Part shown: one piece after another, positions 24,113-34,560 of the stretch
Layout of the letters: every line of letters starts with the position of its first letter
How positions within the stretch are numbered: the first letter of the stretch is position 1
Assembly: GCA_034440575.1 (NCBI GenBank)
Contig: JAOTOL010001602.1
Location: 1,832,501-1,896,500, forward strand
DNA length: 64,000 nucleotides
Direction: 5' to 3'
Source of the DNA: Imbricaverruca yamaguchii
Taxonomy: Eukaryota > Arthropoda > Thecostraca > Neoverrucidae
The notes under the pieces: model-generated
What the model saw: only the letters and a program-made list of their open reading frames with translations
What the model was told of the DNA's origin: nothing
The model's database searches: none
Made by a program: the position numbers and the translations under genes

Positions 24113-24897
24113 AGCGAGTGTTGTGTGGCGGCGTCATCATCGTCAGTCGAGTGTTGTGTGGCCGTGTCATCCTCAGTCGAATGTTGTGTGGTGGTGTCAT
24201 CCTCTGTCGAGTGTTGTGTGGTGGCGTCATCGTCAGTCGAGTGTTGTGTGGCGGTGTCATCGTCAGTCGAGTGTTGTGTGGTGGCGTCATCGTCAGTCGA
24301 GTGTTGTGTGGCGGCGTCATCGTCAGTCGAGAGTTGTGTGGTGGCGTCATCGTCAGTCGAGTGTTGTGTGGCCGTGTCATTATCAGTCGAGTGTTGTGTG
24401 GCCGTGTCATTATCAGTCGAGTGTTGTGTGGCCGTGTCATCGTCAGTCGAGTGTTGTGTGGCCGTGTCATTATCAGTCGAGTGTTGTGTGGCCGTGTCAT
24501 TATCAGTCGAGTGTTGTGTGGCCGTGTCATTGTCAGTAGAGTGTTGTGTGGCCGTGTCATTATCAGTCGAGTGTTGTGTGGCCGTGTCATTATCAGTCGA
24601 GTGTTGTGTGGCCGTGTCATTATCAGTCGAGTGTTGTGTGGCGGCGTCATCGTCAGTCGAGTGTTGTGTGGCCGTGTCATTGTCAGTAGAGTGTTATGTG
24701 GCGGCGTCATCGTCAGTCGAGCGTTGTGTGGCCGTGTCATCCTCTGTCGAGTGTTGTGTGGCCGTGTCATTATCAGTCGAGTGTTGTGTGGCCGTATCAT
24801 TATCAGTCGAGTGTTGTGTGGCCGTGTCATTATCAGTCGAGTGTTGTGTGGCCGTGTCATTATCAGTCGAGTGTTGTGTGGCGGCGTCATCGTCAGT
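24113..24897. repeat. 30-bp minisatellite, 26 copies
   Basis: Unit GTCGAGTGTTGTGTGG + CCGTGTCATTATCA, exactly 30 bp and without indels, so the array keeps register throughout. Variation is confined to two sites: GCGGCG, GCCGTG or GTGGCG, and CGTCA, TATCA or CCTCA. Since 30 is a multiple of 3, both strands stay open (VECCVAVSLS on +; TRPHNTRLIM on -). The lack of indels could fit selection for frame, but no start, terminator or splice context supports a protein. Confidence 0.97.
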
Positions 24898-26690
24898 GGC
24901 TGGTCAGCGCCCGCTCCACGGTGCGGCTCACCAGTCGGCCAGTGCCTTGCCGACCGTCTGTATCGATTAGTCGTGGTCAGAATTGATCTGGAGCAGCGGA
25001 TGGGGAGGGGGTTGCTGTAGTGCCGCCACAGGGCCGGCAGACTGCAGCCGGGCGCCTGGCGGCTGGTCTGAGTCACAAAACTGCTGGTCCAGCCGGCCAG
25101 TGTGAGTCATACTACTGCTCCCCTCCGCCCCCCTGCATCCCCTCCCCTCCGCCGACTGGGCTGCTGTCTGCGGATCAATGATTTTGGGCGCGTGTCACTG
25201 GCACACTGTGGTCTTGCCCCAGCAAACTGTCCAGTCGCAGTCGCGTCCTAACAAACTGCCCTCATCTATTGCGAACTGAGCCTAGCACGTGCCCGGCTGA
25301 CGCTATGCCCCGACAAGCTGCGTCGTGTATTGCGAGCCAGGCTACTACCGAGCCACACCCACAGCCTGCCGATGCTTGGCTCTGCCCAAGCTTCTTTTGT
25401 TTCAATTATTTACGCACCTTCTTTACCAGGCGTGCGAGGTAAATCCTGTCAAGTTGGGTCTGCGCCCTGCGGCGCTGTCCACATGAAGCTGTGCCAGCTT
25501 GCTACGACTTGTTCTTGGGAACAACATCCATGTGATGTTTAACAGCGTCCATGTCCTTTGGAGCCGCGCCTAAATTTTACCACAAACATTTTGTACACGT
25601 TTGCTTAATGTAAGTGAGGATACGAGGCAACGTTTTTTCTTCAGATCAATTAAGGGTGCAATGTATTTGTTAGCATGATGCTGCCAACTATGTCGATAGT
25701 TCGACGTGTTGTTTCCATGTGGTGGTTGTATAACCAACAGCGTCCCAAATATCCCGCGAACGGTCACCCGCTGTGTTTCCCGCAGCCAAGCTCCTGCACA
25801 GGGTTTGTGGCCTTCCCGATCCGCATTAGCTCGTGTGCTACTGCAGTTCATGACTGCAACTCCCTCAATCCATGTCCTTGACATCCCTCGTACACAGATG
25901 GACAATCTTTAAAGTCCTGATTTATTACAATGGCAACTTCATCTAACTCTGGCTGGCGCTTTTCGTTTCGTTGCTAAAAGTCAGTCAGATTATGTATGTG
26001 CCTAGGTACTTGTTATATCCAGCATTGTGCCAGGCTAGTTGAGAGTACCGCCCAACTCGGCCACACCACTCGGTGGAGCTATCCTGATGTGAGACATCAC
26101 CGGTGGCCTTTAGCTTCGACCACATAACTCGAGTCCCATCCAATTTGTGGCCTGTCTGTACGTCTGAGCTGCGACCTGGGAAACGACGCCGGAGGAGATG
26201 AGGGCGATCCAAGTTTTACAAGTGCTGATGGAGGTATATCCAGACGCGAAGACGCAGCCTCACAAATGTCGAGGCGGGGCTGAAGTGTCACTATAGGCGC
26301 GGCTGAAGTGAGGAGTGCAGTCGAAGTTGAAAGCTCAGGTCTCCCGCACACGAATGCTGTTATGGTCCTTGTCCATGGTGCACGCACCGTCCAGATCCAT
26401 GGTCGGGTTCAGATCCCAATGTTACCACAACAGCCTGTTTGTGTGGGCGCTTCCGGGAGCGTGTCGATTGCACCACTCGACTGGGATCAACGACCGGGCA
26501 GGAGACTGACGTCAGCTGGCGCTCTGTACGTTACCAAAACGGCGTCATTGGGCGTGGAGTGCCCGGCGCGCGTCTCTTGCCCGCCAGTGATAACGAGCCT
26601 CAGGCTATGAATATATCATGCCGACACGACTAATGGTGTCACCAGAGTGGCTGCTCCAGCTGGTGCTGATGAGTCTGGAGGAAAATTGTC
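24898..26690. other. Non-coding, no feature seen
   Basis: GC-rich at 24900-25330, mixed afterwards. Short open frames overlap on both strands without any recognisable family. Confidence 0.45.
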
Positions 26691-26693
26691 GCC

Positions 26694-26747
26694 GACTAAC
26701 TAGGCACTGGCCGGCACGGCCGGCGGTCGGCCAGTGCCTAGTTAGTC
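26694..26747. other. Perfect 20-bp inverted repeat
   Basis: Arms 26694-26713 (GACTAACTAGGCACTGGCCG) and 26728-26747 with a 14-nt GC-rich loop. With one mismatch the stem extends to 23 bp. Confidence 0.88.
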
Positions 26748-26756
26748 AGCGTCAAC

Positions 26757-26930
26757 CTCACCCCGCCACCAGCTCACCCCTGCTGTCGACTGTCCCAGCG
26801 GCCGTACCGGAGGCCAGCGTCCACCTCTCCCCTCCCGCCACCAGCTCGCCCCTGCTGTTGACTGCCCCAGCGGCCGTACCCGCCACCAGCTCGCCCCGGC
26901 CTTTGACTATCGCAGCGGCCGGATCGGGTC
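26757..26930. repeat. Short GC-rich direct repeat, three copies
   Basis: The words CGCCACCAGCTCGCCCC, TTGACTGCCCCAGCGGCCG and GTACC recur three times with a variable insert. They lie in an open frame of 184 codons (26618-27172) that I do not believe is a gene. Confidence 0.75.
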
Positions 26931-27684
26931 TCGACGCTGCGATTTTACCGGCTCGGGCTCGGCGAGGTCGTCCGACCTGGGCGAGTTGCGGAACACATGA
27001 CTCGCTGAGGAAGAGCACAGACAGCTGGCCTATGGTGGGCGGCAGAGGGAGGCCACTCGTCGGCCGCCGGCGTCCTGGCGATGCCGCTGATGAACTTGTC
27101 GATAGCGATGATGGGACTGCTGATAGCCGCGATGAGATCGATGGTAACGACAATGGGATGCAATTAGTGTGAACATGAAGGGGTCGATAGGGTACGGCCG
27201 AATCGCATGAGCCATGCGAATATGGAAGCAGTTCAGTTTGCTACTGGTCGCTTATCTTCTGAGTATCGGTCATGTTTTTGGCTTTCTCTCACCAGTGCAG
27301 CATGTCCTGTAATGAGATGTCCGTTCATTGCCAATTTTTGTAAGCGTGGAAAAGTTCGTGTGCATGTAGTCCTGTAAATTGTGCTTGGTGTATATCCATG
27401 CACTCAATTACAAAAGGCGTACAATTACTATAATTACACGTGCGCCCCAGTGAGCCACAGTTGTACATAATTCTAGCGGATTAGATCGTAGATCCAACAG
27501 TCATGGAGGCGAACTTCTTAGTTCTCAATGAAGATGGTCCTCCTTTCATTAAAATGTGGGATTTTTCTACCGCCATGGTGCAGAGCTACTCGCTGATACC
27601 AAGACAATACAAATCTTCTCGTTTAAAGATGCTTTGTCATTGCTGTTTCCCCAATTGTTCCAGTGCCGCCATGTGGACTGCAAT
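26931..27684. other. Non-coding, no feature seen
   Basis: Unique sequence, GC-rich to about 27150, then AT-moderate. Confidence 0.45.
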
Positions 27685-27815
27685 TGCCCGACCATCTGAA
27701 TGGCCACTACTCGACCATCTGAACCTCCATTGTCCGACCATCTGACCTGTCACTGTCCGACCATCTGACCTGATACTACCCGATCATCTGAACCGCCACT
27801 GCCCGGCCGGCGAAC
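27685..27815. repeat. 23-bp minisatellite, about 6 copies
   Basis: Unit CCGACCATCTGACCTGTCAC-TGT with substitutions; degenerate. Confidence 0.85.
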
Positions 27816-28127
27816 CTACCACCATCGCCCAGTCAGACTAACCCCCGCCGCTGTCCGGCAGGCACGGCCAGCCCCACCTCGCACCCTCCTGGCCAGTCCA
27901 CTGACGTCGCACCACCCTCCATTGATTGCCGCTGCGACCCTCTGACCGCGGCGGCCGGCTGACGGCGCGGCGTAGCGCAGCGGCTGGCAGTGTCGACCCC
28001 CGCACCCGCAGCAGGCAGCCGCCTGTCGTGCCTCGGCCGGGTCCGAGCGGCTGCCGTGCGCGCCGGCACGCGATGCTCAGCCGACTCAAGCGCGCCGCTT
28101 TAGCCGCGTCGACAGCACGTCGCACGC

Positions 28128-28978
28128 GGTGCACGTCACGCCGCGTGACTGGCTGACGGGGGGTGTTGGTCACGCCGCGTGACTGGCTGACGGTGGTGTG
28201 TTGGTCACGCCGCGTGACTGGCTGACGGGGTGTGTTGGTCACGCCGCGTGACTGGCTGGCGGGGGTTGGTGCGTGCTGGTGGGGGGTGTTGGTCACGCCG
28301 CGTGACTGGCTGACGGGTGTGTGGTGGTCACGCCGCGTGACTGTCTGACGGTGGTGTGGTGGTCACGCCGCGTGACTGGCTGACGGGGGTGTGTTGGTCA
28401 CGCCGCGTGACTGGCTGAGGGGTGTGTGTTGGTCACGCCGCGTGACTGACTGACGGGGGGTGGTGGTCACGCCGCATGACTGACTGACGGGGGTGGTGGT
28501 CACGCCGCGTGACTGTCTGACGGTGGTGTGGTGGTCACGCCGCGTGACTGGCTGACGGGGGTGTGTTGGTCACGCCGCGTGACTGGCTGACGGGGGGGGT
28601 ACCGCGCTGGTGGGTGTTGGTCACGCCGCGTGACTGACTGACGGGGGTGGTGGTCACGCCGCGTGACTGGCTGACGAGGGTGTGGTGGTCACGCCGCGTG
28701 ACTGGCTGAGTGGTGTGTGGTGGTCACGCCGCGTGACTGGCTGACGGGTGTGTGTTGGTCACGCCGCGTGACTGGCTGACGAGGGTGTGGTGGTCACGCC
28801 GCGTGACTGGCTGACGGGGGTGTGTTTGTCACGCCGCGTGACTGGCTGACGGGGGGTTGGTCACGCCGCGTGACTGGCTGACGAGGGTGTGGTGGTCACG
28901 CCGCGTGACTGGCTGAGTGGTGTGTGGTGGTCACGCCGCGTGACTGGCTGACGAGGGTGTGGTGGTCACGCCGCGTGA
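28128..28978. repeat. About 35-bp minisatellite centred on a palindrome, about 25 copies
   Basis: Every unit carries the invariant core GTCACG-CCG-CGTGAC followed by TGGCTGACGG and a G/T tract of variable length, so the period drifts between about 29 and 42 bp. The dyad core is far better conserved than the G/T spacer. This is what purifying pressure on a dyad, or a hairpin-driven mechanism, would leave. Confidence 0.95.
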
Positions 28979-29852
28979 GTGACTGCCGAGCGAGCGACAG
29001 CCCACTATCTCTCTCGTCACTCCGAAGGCAATCGCGGCTGAGAGATGTGGCGGCTGAGTAATGGGTGAGGCCGGTGTCGGCAGCGCCATCACTGTCACCC
29101 ACGACCGATGACATCACAGCACGCCTGTGTCGGTGTTCAGCGCCCATGGTCAGGTGGGAAGATGAATGTTCACGACGAACGTATCGCCTGCCGACTATTG
29201 GAACGCTACCGACACCATATGCCAGTTGTCACAATTAATATGTCAGATGTGATAGCCGACGTGTCAGAGGTCGGCGCCTACCTGGCATGGGCCACCTTCC
29301 GTGCTTCATGAGCCAAAACCAATATGCTTGAAGCCAGAATCGATGTGGTCGAGGGTCACGGTCACGAAACAACCGTCAGTCAATTGTGCTCGGTCACAAT
29401 GAAGGCACATACAACTCAGGTAGAGCTTTCTGGCCGTAGTTTCTGTGTATGTCTATGCATAGTGTCTGATGTGGTGAGTATAGATTCCAGACCTTAAACC
29501 CAGTTGAGGAATTTTTCCTGTCAGTTGATACGACGGTGTCTTCACATCGAAACAGGCGGATAAATTGCCTCCAACGGGTGGATCGCGGCCGTTCCAATGT
29601 GGTGTGTCGGGCAGGTTCCAGTGGTTGGTTGAGAGAGTCTCGTGGGTCGGGGTTGTTGCAGCCGGCTGCCTGGTGCAGTACCACTGTCGAGTGCTGGTGG
29701 TTCGGCTTTGACGCCATGATACACGACGACACATAATGGGTACAAGAATACCCGACCAGCTGACTAAGCCGTCAGTCGATGGTATCAGCGACTGGTGCCC
29801 GATGAGCATCGATAGACCACCTTGGTGCAGACTCCGTCTGGCCCATTGTGAT
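28979..29852. other. Non-coding, no feature seen
   Basis: Unique sequence. The open frames here run in from the adjacent arrays. Confidence 0.45.
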
Positions 29853-30600
29853 GGTTTGACACTGCTGTTCTGACACTGATGGTCTGACACTGATGATCCG
29901 ACACTGCTTGTCTGACACTGCTGGTCTGACACTACTGGTCTGGCGCTGCTGGTCTGACACTGCTGGTCTAACACAGCTGGCTTAACTGCTGGTCTGACAC
30001 TGTTGGTCTGACACTGATGGTCTGACCATTTGTCTGACACTGATGGTCTGACACTGCTGGTCTGACACTGTAGGTCTGACTGCTGGTCTGACACTGCTGG
30101 TCTGACACTACTGGTCTGACGCTGCTGGTCTGACACTGCTGGTCTGACACAGCTGGCTTAACTGCTGGTCTGACACTGTTGGTCTGACACTGATGGTCTG
30201 ACCATTTGTCTGACACTGATGATCTGACACTGCTGGTCTGACACTACTGGTCTGACACTGCTGGTCTGACACTGTTGGTCTGACTGCTGGTCTGACACTG
30301 GTGGTCTTGCTAATGGTCTGACACTGTTTGTCTGACACTGATGGTCTGACCATTTGTCTGACACTGATGGTCTGACACTGCTGGTCTGACACTGTTGGTC
30401 TGACTGCTGGTCTGATACTGTTGGTCTGACTGCTGGTCTGACACTGTTAATCTGACACTGATGGTCTGACACTGCTGGTCTGACACTGCTAGTTTGACTG
30501 CTGGTCTGACACTGCTGGTCTAACACTGCTGGTCTGATACTGCTGGTCTGATACTGCTGGTCTGATACTACTGGTCTGATACTATTGACCTCACTGCTAC
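29853..30600. repeat. 14-bp minisatellite, about 50 copies
   Basis: Unit GGTCTGACACTGCT, with 12-bp (ACAC shortened) and substituted versions mixed in. Minus-strand frames read as a 14-residue repeat (SDQQCQTSSVRPAV) of up to 227 codons; a repeat artefact. Confidence 0.95.
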
Positions 30601-30689
30601 TCTTCTGACGCTACTCATCCGATACTCCTCGTCTGACACTGCTGAGATGCCACCGCTGGTTTGAGTTGGGTCGCGGAGCTATTTGAGTC

Positions 30690-32935
30690 TGCACCACCAA
30701 ACCGAGACACCGGACAGTGTCTGTACGCCGACAGTGGTCCGCAGCCGCCTATGAGAGTCTGCACCACCAGACCGAGACACCGGACAGTGTCCGTCCGCCG
30801 ACAGTGGTCCGCAGCCGCCTATGAGAGTCTGCACCACCAAACCGAGACACCGGACGTGTCCGTCCGCCGACAGTGGTCCGCAGCCGCCTATGAGGGTCTG
30901 CCCACCAGACCGAGACACCGGACAGTGTCCGTCCGCCGACAGTGGTCCGCAGCCGCCTATGAGAGTCTGCACCACCAAACCGAGACACCGGACAGTGTCT
31001 GTACGCCGACAGTGGTCCGCAGCCGCCTATGAGGGTCTGCACCACCAGACCGAGACACCGGACAGTGTCTGTACGCCGACAGTGGTCCGCAGCCGCCTAT
31101 GAGGGTCTGCACCACCAGACCGAGACACCGGACAGTGTCCGTCCGCCGACAGTGGTCCGCAGCCGCCTATGAGGGTCTGCACCACCAGACCGAGACACCG
31201 GACAGTGTCCGTCCGCCGACAGTGGTCCGCAGCCGCCTATGAGGGTCTGCACCACCAGACCGAGACACCGGACAGTGTCTGTCCGCCGACAGTGGTCCGC
31301 AGCCGCCTATGAGGGTCTGCACCACCAGACCGAGACACCGGACAGTGTCCGTCCGCCGACAGTGGTCCGCAGCCGCCTATGAGGGTCTGCACCACCAGAC
31401 CGAGACACCGGACAGTGTCTGTCCGCCGACAGTGGTCCGCAGCCGCCTATGAGGGTCTGCACCACCAGACCGAGACACCGGACAGTGTCCGTCCGCCGAC
31501 AGTGGTCCGCAGCCGCCTATGAGGGTCTGCACCACCAGACCGAGACACCGGACAGTGTCTGTCCGCCGACAGTGGTCCGCAGCCGCCTATGAGGGTCTGC
31601 ACCACCAGACCGAGACACCGGACAGTGTCCGTCCGCCGACAGTGGTCCGCAGCCGCCTATGAGGGTCTGCACCACCAGACCGAGACACCGGACAGTGTCC
31701 GTCCGCCGACAGTGGTTATAGGGTCCGGCTGCACCACCAGACCGAGACACCGGACAGTGTCTGTCCGCCGACAGTGGTGAGGGTCTGCACCACCAGACCG
31801 AGACACCGGACAGTGTCCGTCCGCCGACAGTGGTCCGCACGGGAAGTGCAGCCGCCTATGAGGGTCTGCACCACCAGACCGAGACACCGGACAGTGTCCG
31901 TCCGCCGACAGGTCTGGCAGCCGCCTATGAGGGTCTGCACCACCAGACCGAGACACCGGACAGTGTCCGTCCGCCGACAGTGGTCCGCAGCCGCCTATGA
32001 GGGTCTGCACCACCAGACCGAGACACCGGAAAATATCCGCCCGCGCCGACAGTGGTCCGCAGCCGCCTATGAGGGTCTGCACCACCAGACCGAGACACCG
32101 GACAGTGTCTGTCCGCCGACAGTGGTCCGCAGCCGCCTATGAGGGTCTGCACCACCAGACCGAGACACCGGACAGTGTCCGTCCGCCGACAGTGGTCCGC
32201 AGCCGCCTATGAGGGTCTGCACCACCAGACCGAGACACCGGACAGTGTCCGTCCGCCGACAGTGGTCCGCGAGCCGCCTATGAGGGTCTGCACCACCAGA
32301 CCGAGACACCGGACAGTGTCCGTCCGCCGACAGTGGTCCGCAGCCGCCTATAAGGGCCTCCCCCACAAACGAAACAACCGACAGTGTCTGTCCGCCGACA
32401 GTGGTCCGCAGCCGCCTATGAGGGTCTGCACCACCAGACCGAGACACCGGACAGTGTCTGTCCGCCGACAGTGGTCCGCAGCCGCCTATGAGGGTCTGCA
32501 CCACCAGACCGAGACACCGGACAGTGTCTGTACGCCGACAGTGGTCCGCAGCCGCCTATGAGGGTCTGCACCACCAGACCGAGACACCGGACAGTGTCTG
32601 TCCGCCGACAGTGGTCCGCAGCCGCCTATGAGGGTCTGCACCACCAGACCGAGACACCGGACAGTGTCTGTCCGCCGACAGTGGTCCGCAGCCGCCTATG
32701 AGGGTCTGCACCACCAGACCGAGACACCGGACAGTGTCTGTCCGCCGACAGTGGTCCGCAGCCGCCTATGAGGGTCTGCACCACCAGACCGAGACACCGC
32801 CGGACAGTGTCTGTCCCGGCCGCCTATGAGGGTCTGAACCAGACCAGCACGGCAGTGTCTTTCCCAAATGTACGCCTATGAGGGTCTGCACCACCAGACC
32901 GAGACACCGGGCAGTGTCTGTCCACCGACAATGAC
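30690..32935. repeat. 70-bp minisatellite, about 32 copies
   Basis: The period is 70 bp (GAGGGTCTGC at 31101 and 31171). Most units are near identical. Sites alternate between GTGTCCGTCCG and GTGTCTGTCCG in about 31200-31630, giving a 140-bp dimer period. Damaged units (deletions near 31720, 31900, 32030, 32360, 32800) lie in the right half. Each unit holds the dyads GGTCTG-CACCAC-CAGACC and GGAC-AGT-GTCC. Frames cycle every three units and are open on both strands; not coding. Confidence 0.97.
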
Positions 32936-34055
32936 TGGCAGGCGCCATGCAAAGTCGTGTGGCAGTTCCTGACAGCTACATCCGGCTCCTTGAGTGCATT
33001 AGTGTCAGTCTCCGGCAGCCTATCGCCCGCACAAAGTGGTCGGGTACGTCAGTCGCACTTTAAATGCATTGTGGATGCGTGCTGGCTTCACGCATGACTT
33101 GCATTAAATGCGAGGGATTGGTGACACGAGCTGCGAGGAGCCGCCAGGAGCCGTCGGAGTTTACGCAGATACACCGGCACTTCGCCGCGTCCGCATTGTT
33201 CAGGCCTGGCGATCTGGCAGGACAAGAACCGAGGCGTGTTGATTTGGTTATTCAGTTTGCATTTGTATGCATCTAAATCATTATCAAGTCAACTAGCTTT
33301 CTAGAAACTGGTCGCCATTTAATTTTTTCTCATCGAAACGTAGCTGTTAAAGATTGAGTGAAAGAAACAACATGCATTCCGACGATGATTCTCTAGTGTA
33401 GACATCCATGCCACTTCACCCGATTCAGCCCGCTAGCTAAGATACTGAATGAAAGAAAAAATGGTGAAGCAATTTCGACACATAGGCATACGGTTATCAA
33501 GCAAAAAAAAAAGTCAAATACGAGTATGGAGGGACAAAACAAGATGAAAATATAGGCACGGTTTAAGCGAGTGAAACTGAAAGAACAAATATGAAATTAC
33601 ATCTCCTTGAAGGAACGTTAAGCACTGGAGGCTCACTTCACAATGTTGCGGAAATGCCCACTTCTTTGTCAAATCCAAAACCAGGGGAGAGGGCGGAGAA
33701 CGAGTGATAGCCACCAATTAGTCAACTTCGACTACAAATGACGTGTTGTATTTTTTGTTCAATAACGAACCCACTTCATTGCGAGAATATTGGTTCAACT
33801 TCACCCTCGCTCTCATGTTGCTTCAAACCCCAGCAGTTTTCGGAATGGGGTACGAGTTTGTCTTCAACTCATGCTCTTCGTGATTGGGACCAGGACGGTA
33901 TCCTTCGAAATTATTGGCTGAATCCATCTTTCGTCAAGATAAACTTGACTGGAATATTTAATACGTAAGTCATAACTTACATAACCACCGAGTTATCTAG
34001 AACCTGTCCGAGCGCCAGCACCAACGGTCGCCTGGTAACCACACCGAGTGGTGTG
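32936..34055. other. Non-coding, no feature seen
   Basis: Unique sequence, AT-rich from 33260. Confidence 0.5.
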
Positions 34056-34560
34056 ATGCCCAGCACCGCTGACTGCCACTGCCACCTCATGAAGCCCGCC
34101 GTCACATCACGTGACGTCCATCACCGCTGACTGCCACTGCCACCACATGAAGCCCGCCGTCCAGCACCGCTGACTGCCACTGCCACCTCATGAAGCCCGC
34201 CGTCACATCACGTGACGTCCATCACCGCTGACTGCCACTGCCACCTCATGAAGCCCGCCGTCCAGCACCGCTGACTGCCACTGCCACCTCATGAGACCCG
34301 CCGTCCAGCACCGCTGACTGCCACTGCCACCTCATGAAGCCCGCCGTCCAGCACCGCTGACTGCCACTGCCACCTCATGAGACCCGCCGTCCAGCACCGC
34401 TGACTGCCACTGCCACCTCATGAAGCCCGCCGTCCAGCACCGCTGACTGCCACTACCACCTTATGGCCACCATCACGTCACGTGACGTCCAGCACCGCTG
34501 ACTGCCACTGCCGCCTCATGGCCACCGTCACGCCATGTGACACCGGCCTCTGCCAGCATC
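34056..34560. repeat. 43-bp minisatellite with CACGTG-bearing long form
   Basis: Basic unit CACCGCTGACTGCCACTGCC-ACCTCATGAAGCCCGCCGTCCAG (43 bp). A longer form inserts CACATCACGTGACGTCCAT. Long and short forms alternate at the left, short forms run in the middle, and long forms return at the right. Confidence 0.93.

Noticed and set aside
26618..27172. 184-codon frame
   Set aside because: Built on a three-copy direct repeat; opposite-strand frames are just as open; no domain.
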